A stretch of DNA of 64,000 nucleotides, taken from contig CM070711.1 of the NCBI GenBank assembly GCA_036346275.1, positions 44,951,435 to 45,015,434 on the forward strand, read 5' to 3'. The position numbers and the translations under genes were made by a program. Shown one piece after another: positions 47,625-59,120 of this stretch (position 1 is its first letter; each line of letters begins with the position of its first letter). Below the pieces are notes generated by a model. The model worked only from the letters and a program-made list of their open reading frames with translations. It had not been told where the DNA came from and ran no database searches. Source of the DNA: Otatea glauca. Its lineage: Eukaryota; Streptophyta; Magnoliopsida; Poales; Poaceae.

Positions 47625-48981
47625 TTGTTTGTCATGGTGGAGCGGATGATCGTTCGCCTATCTCGTATAGCGAATGATGTCCCACATTTTACGCATATTA
47701 CGACCGTGTAAATTTGGAGATTTGTACTCGAACACCGCTCAATCCCCACTATGAAAGAACTCCATGGGGATCCGCAGTGCTCCCATGTGTCGCCGAATGG
47801 GTGGCCTATGCCGTACGTCTCGGGTGTGTAAGACATATTTATTGGTCATCCGATTCGGCGCCCCTATTTTAATACCACCGGGTTCCGAATGGTGCGTGTA
47901 GCGTCAAGGATTTGTTGCGTGGTGCGGACCTCGGCCGGCTGCTTCCCCTTGTCCCTTCCTCCTCGAGAGAAGGTACCCTCTTGCACCTCTATTGCGTTGG
48001 CCATTGGCGGAGACTTGCCGAGACGCCTGCTCTGTTTTGGCTCGCACTCCACTATATGGTGCAGGAGGTGTGTGTTGGGCTTATCTTTGTAAAACCGGAA
48101 GCGTGCCCTGCAGTCAATGCAGTATGCCCGCTTTGGAAGTTGAATAACACCGTAAGGCGTGCTCGAGTGCGGCTTTTACGGCGGTAGTGGCACCACGGAG
48201 AGGGTTGCTCCCCGGTTATCCCATAGGAAGTTTGAGATGTGGGTGGTACGTCTCCGGGTCCACCCAGTTGAAGTAGCCGCACCATTCATCCTCGGCCAAG
48301 GGGCACCGGTAGAATCTCCGATCTGCTAGATCATCGTGGCAGGTATCAACCACTGCCTGCATGTTATGTTCGCAAAAGTCGGGGCTTTCGGGTGGCCCTT
48401 GAGGAGGTTTCTCCTTTGACTCGAGCAATTTCGCAATTTTCTTTTTGAACTCCTGTATGCTATGAACTGGTTTAGAATTACTACTTTGTGAGTGAAACAT
48501 GAGTATGTCGCATGAAACTCACCGATTGGTTGGCCCCTTGCCCACCGGCCCTGAACTCTGGTCGATCTAGAGCGGGGACATGTCCTGGCGGCCTCTCCCA
48601 CCGGGTGAAGTTCTCGGGTGAAGCGGGGTAGGCGTCATGACAGTTGTAGACAAATTCGATATCACGTCGTTCCTGCCCGTCGGTCCATTGGAAGAAGCAA
48701 CACCGGTCCTTGTGCTGAGAAAAGAAAGAACGATGCATGAAATGGTAATGTTACCCTGTATTGTATGGACACCAGTAGGTTTACCCGGTAGGCGGAGCTG
48801 CTTGATGAAGAGCGAGCGCGGCCGTCTCTCCATGGGTAGATTGCATCATCTTCGCCGGAAGGTTGCAGTCGCAATTGGGTCGGGGCAACTCCGGCAGAAC
48901 TGGGGCGTCAACGCTACTAATATCCGGGTACTCGGGGCGGGATGACTTCTGCTTGCTGAAGAGGCGACGGTAGAACGACAT
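47625..48981 (-). pseudogene. MULE-2 GRF-type zinc-finger-like gene
   Basis: The start ATG at 48981 gives MSFYRRLFSKQKSSRPEYPD and then CDCNLPAKMMQSTHGETA, an intron-like gap, CCFFQWTDGQE and YNCHDAYPASPENFTRWERP. Later come CEHNMQAVVDTCHDDLADRR with FYRCPLAEDEWCGYFNWVDPE, and near the end HPFGDTWEHCGSPWSSF. Two Cys/His groups, each followed by an aromatic 'CxFFxW' or 'CGYFxW' core, suggest tandem GRF-type zinc fingers. Frame changes between segments mean the open protein is not complete here. Its function for the MULE is unknown; nucleic-acid binding is inferred from GRF fingers elsewhere. Confidence 0.68.
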
Positions 48982-50608
48982 CGTGCCCTAATTTGTGTAG
49001 ATTCAGCTGGCGTGTATTGCTTGTTTGGCGGTATTGGATGTCTACCCCTCGGTCGCTTTTATAGTGGTGGTGAGGGGTTGCTCCACACAACTACAGCACT
49101 GATGGGCCGGCATTCTCTGTGAAAAGCTGCACGACGTGTCACCCGTCATCAAAGCCGCACGACGGTGACAAAGGCGATGCATGTGACTTGTCTAATCGGC
49201 GACAAAGGTGACAAAGTCGATGCATGTGACTTGTCTCATTGGCCCGACAAGGTCGACAAAGCGCTGCATGTGAGTAGGCTATTCGCTCTCAAAAGCCTGC
49301 ATGCGATGCCGTCATGCTTGAAAGCAGGGCTACTGTAACAAAGAATAACAATATTTCATAACCAAAAGTAAGATGTTACTAACATAACAAAAATATATCG
49401 TATACAACTAAATACATAAGATGCAAAGTACGTCACAATGTAATAACCAAATACATAAGCCAAAATACATAAGCCAAATACAAACTACCGGTGCCCCAGT
49501 TTCTAGGTGCCTCCTCGCAGCTGGGCAGGCCTCCTGCGAACCTGCCCCTGCGAGTACGTCAACTGCGTCGATGCGTGGTGGGCCCTTTGTGGTCTAGCTG
49601 GAGGTGTAGCGTACGCCGGTTGAGAAGGCTGCGTCGGTGGTGGTGCTCCCTGCAACTGCGATGATCTAGGCTCATCCGGATCAGCGAAGTATCTCGACAG
49701 GCCACCATCGTCAAGGTCGAAATCTGCTTGGGCTGCATCATCAAACTGCCCCTCGTAGTCGTCAGGGGCAGGTGAACCTGCAGAGGAGAACCACCGAGCC
49801 TGTGAGCCTGTAAGAAGTGAAGATATATTGGTAACATTCAAAAAATAATTAGACAACATACTAAGTGTGACGAAGTACTCACCTCCGACGTGAGGGGCTA
49901 GACCAGTGTGTCCAGCAGCTCGCCCTATCGAGTAAGTCGGCGAGACGGTGGGACGGGAGGACGTGGCATGTGAAGATGTACCTAGAGCACTTCTCCCTGC
50001 AGTAAGCGGCACGCCGCGAGCGCCATCAGCCACATAGCGAGGCGTGCGGCATCCTGCCAACTCGAGGGTGCGTCTGGCGCTCTCCCTGAACCTCGCGAAG
50101 AAGGAGGTCACGTCCTCTCTGGTCACGTCTACCCCACGAGTCAAACGAGATAGGAAGCTCCCGGACTCCTCGTAGTACCGGGCTAGCACATCAGTCTGAA
50201 AAATACATTACAAATTAACCTAACACATTAATCTGGAAAATGCAATACGAAAATACATCATACATTAGACAAAACTTACCGCACTGCGTGAGCCGAGTCC
50301 GTATGGCGGGATACGTGTCCTCACCACGGGATGTGTCTAGGAGGATCCGGTCGACACGCGTGCCAAACGCACACTGTGCGGAAGTGTACCACTATCGGTG
50401 CCCCTGGTACGTCTACGGGTCGTACAGCGCATCCTCGGCATGGACGTCGTCCAAGGCTCCTCCCCACACCTCGACCCATGGCACCATACGTACGTGCCAT
50501 GGGGTGCCCCCATGCCCGCCCCTCCTAGTCTGCCTGTGGATAAGCAAGAATATAGCATTATTACATGTCATTACACCGTACAGATTAGAGAACATCGATG
50601 TAGGGAAC

Positions 50609-50613
50609 TTACG
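50609..50613. repeat. Target duplication TTACG of the Gypsy element, left copy
   Basis: TTACG precedes the 5' LTR and recurs at 62271-62275 after the 3' LTR. Confidence 0.95.
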
Positions 50614-53397
50614 TGTAACACCCCAAATTTTTGCTTTAAAATCATTTTATTGGTTATTTGTCCATTTTATGTTTTTCTGGAATTTATTGGATTTTTTTGG
50701 ATTTATTTGAATTTACTTTAAATTAAATATATTGGTCGTTTGTTGAAAACTATTTAAAAATATGCAAAAGTTAAAATAAAGTTTTGTCAAAAATATTTTA
50801 TTTGAGTTCAAAAGGCCTCAAAGTATTTTTGAGAATTTTCTTGAATATTTCCTGATAATTTTATTGCCTGAAACAAATTAAATGAATTTCTGTGATTATT
50901 TCAAATCAAAAATCCTTTTAAAAAATGGATGAACAGTATTGGGCTTGGCAGTATCTTTGTCGTGAGTGTGTGAGTTGCGCGTCCCATTTAGCCCGTTTTC
51001 TGGAAGGTTTTATCGTCGCCGTTGGATCGAGATCGCATGTTGGACATCAAGGCGTACCGGTTCGGGACTCGTTGGATCAGCACCGTTGGAAAGATATCGC
51101 ATAAGGTTAGGATCGTGCCGCGTCGGGAGATCTTTCGGGCCGTTGGATCGCCATCAAACGGCGCTGCGTCATCGTCCTCGCCCAGGACTCGGAGCCGTGG
51201 CGCTGTGGACTCCGTGTCCGAGTCGCCGCCGGAGAGGAGTAGCACGGCTATAAAGGGCACCGGTTCGCCCTCTCTACCGCAGATCAAAGCCCTATGCTAG
51301 CCTCCAAGTTAGAGACGTCGCGCTCGCCGTTTGTCGTGAATTCGTGAAGATTTGTCGCCGAGGAAGAAGCGCCCGCATCGAAGAATCGTGATCCGTTTGC
51401 GTCGGAAGGTAGGCGAGGTTGCGGCGTCTGGGTCCACGGTGGACCAGATCGAAATCGTGAACCGGGTCCATGGATCGTGGCACGTGTCACGAGAGATTGG
51501 TCGACATCGGGGGTGACGTCGACGGGTCGGACCGTTTCGATTTAAAATTATCCGATTAATTCGATTTTCTAATTTCTGTAATTTCTGTAATTTCAGTATT
51601 TATTCAAACTTCAAAAGGCTATATCTTTTGCATTTCAACTCGGATTTGAGTGATTTAAATTTCTAAAAGTTTGTAAAATTGAGATCTATTTAACGGTGAA
51701 TTTTATTTGATTTTTTGAGTTAATTTGCTCTCTGTTTTGGTATTTATTTGCTTTTCTTTTTCGGTATGCGTAGACGTTGAATTGTGCGACGCTTTGGAAG
51801 AAGATCCAGCAACTCAAGAGCAAGCTCCAGATCAAGATCAGGACCTATTCCAAGGCAAGTTGTGCTTTGATCATGTTGAACCCATGTTTATACAAATGCT
51901 ATATTGTTTTACTCTATTGCATGGTATTTCAAGTATACAATTGTTTCAACTTAAATTGGGATCTAGTTAAGCTACCAATTTGATCTATACCCTACCTTGT
52001 CATTGTATGCCATGATCTATTGTCACCCTAGATTGGTTCATTATAGTTGGTTAGTAATGATAATCAACATGGGATGGTTAGACCGTATTAGTTGCTTAGC
52101 CATGCCACGTCATCACATGTGTTTGAATCATTGATAATTAATCTTGACTAATGGAATATGGAACGATGTTATGAACTTGTGTGTCATGTGGGATCACACG
52201 ATGAGATTGATTTTTTTGTGGCCACTCATGTCACGCAACGATGTTGAATTGTTGATGGCACGTGGTGCTTGGTAATCAACTTGGGTGATAATCACTTAGA
52301 TTGGGGCAAGTGACAAGAGGCGAGTATGCCAAGGTGGGCCCGATGGGCAGAGGGTATGTGGATGTCTTGCCTTGATCACTCTAAGGACTTAACCTTGCAA
52401 GCCTTTGACCTGAGTCAATCATGCAACCACATGTCTGGTATGGGCCAGCCTAGCTGATTAATTTGCAATGTCTTAACTTTGGTACTATCTTGGTCGGTGT
52501 GAGTTCCCGAGTTATGGAGTAATTCACATGGCGCAAGAGGGGGCCCTGGATGTGGTAACCAGTCCCACCAGTGTTGAAACCTTAGCGGGTGGTACCGGGT
52601 TACGTCAGCGCATTATAAAGGCTTTGTTATAATCACTCGCCTTTGTGGTGTTTGGTTGTATCGCGTGGGTAAAGTGCATAACCTCTGCAGAGTGTAAAAC
52701 TATTCGGATAGCCGTGCTCGCGGTATTGAGCAATGCTTGGGAATTACAGTTAAGGGTTAGCTTAATTAAATGGACAACTTGGTTGAGATGGCAGAATGCC
52801 ATGTGGAAGATGGAATTTGACTTAGGATTGGAAACTTGGTTTACTTGAGAAATGCCGAATCTAAGTACTACTGTTATTTGTTTTACAGTCTTTATGATCT
52901 ATTTATTGTATTTGTATATAAATGCTGCTTATTGCAAAATAGCCATGAAAGCCTATCCTTTGGAATAAGCCTTGCATATAGTACATAGAATTGCATTCTG
53001 TGCACAACTTGTTGAGTGCTTTAAGTACTCACCCTTGCCAACAACAATAATCAACAGTTGAAGAATCTACACCTGTGTTGGAGGAGGAGCTCCAGGAGGA
53101 CACGAGTCATTAGGGTCCGAGCCTTGTCGGTTACTGTGGTGGCTGATGAGCTATCTACGTTTTCTACTTTCCACTGCTTAATTCTTAGCTTATATTTCAA
53201 GTCTTCCCTGCATGGCTTAATAATGTAAGTTGGTCATAAGATCATACACTTAGCTATATCAATAAATGGAGTATTATTCTGTTATCGTTGAGTATGACGT
53301 GATATGTACCAATGTTGAGTCTGTGTGCACTAGCGTTGATCCTGGGACTAGTGCGGTAAACACAGTGGGTTCGAATCAGTGGATTCGGGTCCTTACA
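50614..53397 (+). repeat. 5' LTR of the Gypsy element
   Basis: A TATA box CTATAAAG lies at 51248-51255. Compared with the 3' LTR it lacks about 350 bp downstream of the TATA region (the sequence present at about 59850-60280), which accounts for most of the length difference. Confidence 0.95.
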
Positions 53398-53401
53398 AAG
53401 G

Positions 53402-53413
53402 TGGTATCAGAGC
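53402..53413 (+). promoter_or_regulatory. Primer-binding site of the Gypsy element
   Basis: TGGTATCAGAGC, perfect for initiator methionine tRNA, four bases inside the 5' LTR. Confidence 0.95.
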
Positions 53414-53565
53414 ATACTGACTGTAGGTCTTGGCCTTAGATAGCATGGGAGTGTCCAAAACTATTTTTTAAAGAGAAATCTAAAGTTGACTAATAGAACA
53501 CTCTTGACTCTTCTTATTCTCTACTTCTAGCCCTTGCTGAATTTACCGTTTTATTGCTGGTTCGG

Positions 53566-54350
53566 ATGGAGAACTTATTCAAAGTTCACGTGGAGCAGAT
53601 GCCGATCGTCCCGACCTTTGAGGAGTCAGCAGGTGGCTACGCCATGGAGTTGTGGAGAGCTCTTCAGACGCTTGGAGGGTTCTATCGTCCACTTTACCGA
53701 GGAGGCAGCTGGACCATTAAAGGGGTACACCGAGGATTTATTTGCAAGCTGATCATTTACGCTCGGGAGAACGTGGAAGCTAGCAGGCCAATCAACATTT
53801 CTGCAAGGAGGTTCTCGTACGAGGTGGCGATTCAGGAGGTGGCTCAACTTGCTCTTCGCCGTGTCTGCCGCGACTACGCCGACGAGCTTCACGACTCAGT
53901 GTTTCGACTTCACCCTGATGTGCAAGCATGTCGACGCCGACGAATTGTGGAGGGCGAGTGTGCTACTCGCTTTGTATATCTCGCTAAGTTCGCTATTGCC
54001 CGGAGGAGGATATGAGGAAACTACTCAAGAGTGGAGGCAGGTGTACGAGACACTGAGTGACAGAGCGGGAGCTTGAGGAGACCGTGCGCCGCCTTGCGAT
54101 CGGAGTGATCACCGAGCTAGGAGGAGCCCGGAAGAGGTTGAGGACCGCTTGGAGCACGTGACGCGAGGAGCTGGGAGCGGCCGAGGAGTCCGAAGAGGAT
54201 CCAGAGGAGCGCGAGTGGGAGCTAGAGGAGAGTCAGGACCATTGTTGCGGAGGAGCGGTGATGGAGTCACGAGATAGGTTTGCTCCTATGCCAGCTCACC
54301 CGCCGGTGTATGCGCCGGACCAGTCTCAGCTAGGGTGGCTGGATGAGTGA
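53566..54350 (+). pseudogene. Extra ORF upstream of gag (orf0-like)
   Basis: An ATG at 53566 opens about 149 codons (MENLFKVHVEQMPIVPTFEE, WRALQTLGGFYRPLYRGGSW, YEVAIQEVAQLALRRVCRDY). It then breaks near 53960-54015 and continues in other frames through an acidic region (AAEESEEDPEEREWELEES) to APDQSQLGWLDE and a TGA near 54350. The whole would be about 250 residues. I see no known domain. It lies between primer-binding site and gag, where RIRE3/RIRE8-type elements are reported to carry orf0. Function is unknown; it could as well be an N-terminal gag extension. Confidence 0.7.
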
Positions 54351-54629
54351 GTGTTAGTCCTAGAGTTGTGTTGGGACTCAAGTGTTGAGTCGCGTTTTTA
54401 AGATAGTCTTTACCTTTTTAGTAGACGTTAAGGTTTCGTGTTTAGTTTGCTTCTTGTATTGCTGAGTGTGCGGTATGTGTTGCAAGACTTGTAGGTTTTT
54501 ATAAGCGGCCATACCCAGAATAAATAAAGAATCATTTTAGTTGAGTTTAACCTATTAACCCCGCCTTAGAAGTTCTTGCATCTTATCTATGCTACATCTA
54601 TCTTTCCAAACCCAAGAGGCAATCAACAG

Positions 54630-55800
54630 ATGGTGAATACTCGTGGAACCAACGGTGCTTCAGGAAGTGGACTGCGCCAGAATGACAACCCCATTGATGG
54701 AGGCCATCCTCAACCACCACCGCCAGTGGACATGCAGAATCTGGGAGCGTTTCTCGCCGCGCAAACTCAACTGATGCAGACCATGATGCAACAGATGACT
54801 AACGTGGCTGCAAATAACAACAATCATGTGAACCAGAACAACAATGGTGGACCGCGGTCGTACTCCAAGCTGTCGATTTTATGAGGACTCTACCGCCAAC
54901 CTTTTAGGAAATGTAAATCCCTTGAAGCCGATGGTCGGCTTAGGACCATTGAGAGGAAGCTTCATATCACTCAATGTGAGGGTAATGAGAAGGTACTCTA
55001 CACCTCTCATCAATTAGAAGGAACAGCCGTAGAATGGTGGGAAAACTATTGTGCCGCGCATGAAGCCCCGCAGGAGATCACATGGGATGAGTTTACTACT
55101 GCTTTCCGCCAGTACCATGTTCGGAGGGAATGATGGATCTCAAGAAGGAGGAATTGAGCTACGAAGCAAGGAGGCCAGCCCGTGGCGAATACCTAAACAA
55201 GTTTACTCGGCTAGCCCGCTATGTCCCCGAAGATGTAGCGACAGATAAAGCTAGGCAGGCCCGCTTCATGAAGGGACTAAATTCCGGATTGCAAGTGGGG
55301 CTGATCACCCATAATTTTCCGGACTGTCAAGAATTGATTAATAAGGCATTGATTACGGAAGACAAGCGCAAAGAGTCGGGTGAAACCGTAAGCGCTTGAT
55401 GACCAATCGTGGTGGACGTCCCAACCACTGCGTCTCGAGAATGTCACCACACAGCGGTTGCCGATTTCAACCATCGGTGTAGAATAAGGCATCAACTCCC
55501 TGCACCTCGCCTCGCTAATCGAATTTTCGGACACCAAAGACAGGCAAGTAATGCACCGGAGGGAGTCACCATCGTGATCAAGAGATGCTATACATGTAAT
55601 GAGCCAGGGCATTTCTCTAATAGATGTCCACAGAAGGGAGGCATCACGCTAGTGCGTTTTAACTTGGGATTAACACCTGCCAAGGCACCGGCTTCAGGAG
55701 GAAATCGTGCGCCAGGTCAAGATGGAGCAACCCCTCAATCGACAGCGCGTGGCAGGATCAACCACATCACCGCAGATGGAGCTCAAGAGGCTACTGACGC
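54630..55800 (+). pseudogene. Gypsy gag with zinc knuckle, frameshifted
   Basis: The start ATG at 54630 reads MVNTRGTNGASGSGLRQNDN, then a Gln/Asn-rich stretch, with a frame change near 54880. The capsid-like part continues at 55130-55399 with ARRPARGEYLNKFTRLARYV and the typical KGLNSGLQVGLITHNFPDCQ. A CCHC knuckle CYTCNEPGHFSNRC is at 55585-55626. It would form the virus-like particle core of the element. At least three shifts break it. Confidence 0.88.
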
Positions 55801-58800
55801 CGCTACGGGTAAGTTTACGTTAACTCGGTACCGCCAGTTTTATTTGATTCTGGAGCTTCGCATTCGTTCGTTTCTCAAAGTTTTGCAACCAAGAATGGAT
55901 TTAAAGTGGTGAATCTTAAGTGTGTGCTATTAATCCAAGCCCCAGGATCTGAGCTTAGATCTAACCTTGGGTGCTTGGGAGTTAAGTTGCGTATGGACGG
56001 GATAAAATTTCTAGTGAATCTTATCTTGTTAGATGCACAATCCCTAGATGTTATCCTTGGAATGGATTGGCTGTCCAAACATAAGGCTGTTCTGGATTGT
56101 GGCCGAAGGATCGTATCACTGGTGGCCCTAGTGGCAAGAAGGTAGAATTTCAAGCGACCACAGTTCGTGATGGGCAGTTAGTGGTCAACAGCAGGCAAGC
56201 CATCGGCATAGAGGATGTGCCAGTAGTCAGAGAATACCCGGATGTGTTTCCGGAAGATTTACCAGGGATGTCGCCAGACTGCGATATCGAGTTTGTTATC
56301 GAGTTAGCACCAGGGACAGCACCGATATCAAAGAAGTCTTATCGGATGCCTACCGACGAGTTAGTGGAAATGAAAAGCAGATTGAGGAACTGCAAGAGAA
56401 AGGTTTCATTAGACCAAGTTCATCACCGTGGGGAGTACCGGTTTTGTTTGTTCGTAAGAAGGATGGAAGTCTTAGGATGTGCATCGATTATCGTGCACTT
56501 AATGAGGTAACGATCAAGAATAAGTATCCATTGCCCAGATCGACGATTTATTTGATCGATTAAGGGAGTGGAGTTTTCTCCAAAATAGATCTTCGTTCAG
56601 ATACCATCGCTTGAAGATCCGAGCGGAGGATGTGCCTAAGACTGCGTTTTCTACGCGATATGGACATTATGAGTTCACAGTCATGTCATTTGATTGACTA
56701 ATGCCCTGCATATTTCATGAACATGATGAATAAGGTTTTCATGGAATATTTGGATAAGTTTGTTGTAGTCTTTATAGGCGATATCCTAGTTTTCTCGAAA
56801 GAGAGGAAGAGCATGCGAACATTTGAGGATGGTTTTAGAGAGGTGCGAGAACATCGGTTGTACGCTAAGTTCACAAGTGTGATTTTTGGAAAGAGAAGGT
56901 TGAATTTCTTGGTCATGTAATGACTACTAAAGGAGTTGCAGTCGACCCAAGCAAAGTGGACGCAGTGTTACATTGGGAGCAACCGAAGTCTGTTACTCAG
57001 ATCCGTAGTTTTTTGGGAATGGCGGGATATTACCGTCGGTTCATAGAAGGATTCTCAACGATTGCTAAACCCCTTACGCAGTTGTTGAAGAAAGAAAAGA
57101 AGTTTGCATGGATGCCAGAGTGCGAGAAAAGTTTTATGGAGCTAACGAAGCGTTTGACAACAGCCCCCGTATTAGTATTGCCGAATGTGCAGAATGGTTT
57201 TGATATTTATTGCGATGTCTCAAAGCAAGGTCTGGGGTGCGTGTTAATGCAAAATGGCAAAGTCGTTGCTTACACGTCGAGGCAGTTGAGATCGCATGAG
57301 GAGAATTATCCGATGCATGATCTGGAATTAGCTGCCGTAGTGCATGCTTTGAAGATATGGCGTCATTATCTCAAAGGAAATAGATGTGAGATATATACTG
57401 ATCATAAGAGCCTGAAATACATTTTCACTCAAGCAGATCTTAATATGAGACAACGGAGGTGGCTGGAGTTAATTAAGGATTATAATGTGGGAATTCACTA
57501 TCATCCCAGAAAAACTAATGTGGTAGCAGATGTTCTGAGTCGAAAGAGCCATAGTGCAAAAACGCTGTCAATGGATGATCAACCAGAGCTATGTAAAGAA
57601 TTTCAGAAGTTAAAGTTGGAAGTTGTTCCGCAAGGAATTGTAGCTGCACTGGAAGTAAAACCAACACTTGAGGATCAGATCAGAGAAGGCCAGAAAGATG
57701 ATGAGAAAATCACTAAGATCAAGTCCAAGAAAGAGGAAGGCCTAGCCGTGGATTTCACTCTAGATGAGCAAGGAACCATGTTCTTCAAAGGCTGAATCTG
57801 TGTACCAGACAAAACGGAGCTGAAGCAACTGATTCTTGAGGAAGCTCACGATTCTAAGTACTCGATTCATCCGGGAAGTGCTAAAATGTATCAAGATTTG
57901 AGAGAGAGATTTTGATGGCCTAATATGAAGCGTGAGGTGGCTGAGCATGTTGCTCTATGCGATGTATGTCAGAGAGTAAAAGCCATGCATCAAAAACCTG
58001 CGGGTCTGTTACAGCCGTTGAAAATTCCTGAATGGAAGTGGGAGGAAATCGGTATGGATTTTATCACCGGTTTACCTAAGACTCAGAGAGGATATGATTC
58101 AATTTGGGTTATTGTGGATCGGTTGACCAAGGTCGCTCATTTTATCCCGGTGAAGACCACCTACTCAGGAGATCGTTTAGCAGAGTTGTATATGTCAAGG
58201 AATTTATGTTTGCATGGAGTGCCCAAAAAGATTGTGTCAGACAGAGGTACCCAATTTACCTCAAGATTTTGGAACAAGTTGCATGAAGCAATGGGAACTC
58301 ACCTGAATTTCAGTACAACGTATCATCCGCAGGAAGACAGTCGCCCATGAAAGGGTAAATCAGATTTTGGAGGATATGTTGAGAGCTTGCGCTTTAGCTT
58401 ATGCTACATCTTGGGATAAATGTTTGCCGTATGCAGAATTCAGTTACAATAATAGTTATCAAGCTAGCTTGCAGATGTCACCGTTTGAGGCGTTGTATGG
58501 ACGTGCTTGTCGTACTTCGCTGAATTGGAATGAAACGGGAGAGCATTTGGTGTTTGGACCAGATATTCTTAAGGAGGCAGAAAATCAAGTTGCTATGATT
58601 AGGGAGAGGTTAAAGATAGCGCAGTCAAGGCAAAAGAGCTACGCTGACGACCGACGCCGAGATTTGAGTTTCGAGCCAGCGGATTATGTGTATCTCAGGG
58701 TTACCCCTCTTAAGGGTGTTAAAAGGTATCACGTTAAAGGAAAGCTTGCACCAAGATATGTTGGTCCGTTTAAAATTTTGAGTCACGAGGAGAGGTAGCT

Positions 58801-58940
58801 TATCGGTTGAATTGCCTCGATCCTTGGTAGGAGCACGGCGTGTTTCATGTGTCTCAACTCAAGAAATGTCTTAGAGTGCCAATGAGCAAACCCGCTGGGA
58901 CGAATAGAGGCTGCAGGAAGATTTGACTTATAAGGAGCAA
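55801..58940 (+). pseudogene. Gypsy pol: protease, RT, RNase H, integrase, broken
   Basis: Protease: FDSGASHSFVSQSF near 55842. RT from about 56250 (DIEFVIELAPGTAPISKKSY, VLFVRKKDGSLRMCIDYRAL) to the polymerase box at 56770, which reads FIGD where FIDD is required, so a catalytic Asp is lost. RNase H in an open stretch 56920-57795 (FDIYCDVSKQGLGCVLMQNG, YTDHKSLKYIFTQ, VVADVLSRKSH). Integrase after an in-frame TGA at 57793 and another at 57913, with the zinc-binding LCDVCQ, GMDFITGLPKTQRG, SDRGTQFTSRFW and AEFSYNNSYQASLQMSPFEA. The tail has HVSQLKKCLRVP. No clear chromodomain. Several frame changes, for example near 56390-56690 and 58330. Confidence 0.93.
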
Positions 58941-59107
58941 ACAATGTAATTTTGGATGTTATGGAATGCAGGACCAGGACCAAGTCCATTCGCTTTTGCA
59001 GAGTTCAGTGGAGCTATCATTCCGAAAGTGAAGCAACTTGGGAGCGTGAGGAAGATTTGAAGTCAGAGTTTCCAAACCTATTCTTTAGTTAACCCTGAGA
59101 TTCTGTT

Positions 59108-59120
59108 AAGGGGGGAGGTT
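59108..59120 (+). promoter_or_regulatory. Polypurine tract of the Gypsy element
   Basis: AAGGGGGGAGG followed by TT directly precedes the 3' LTR start TGTAACACCC. Confidence 0.93.
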
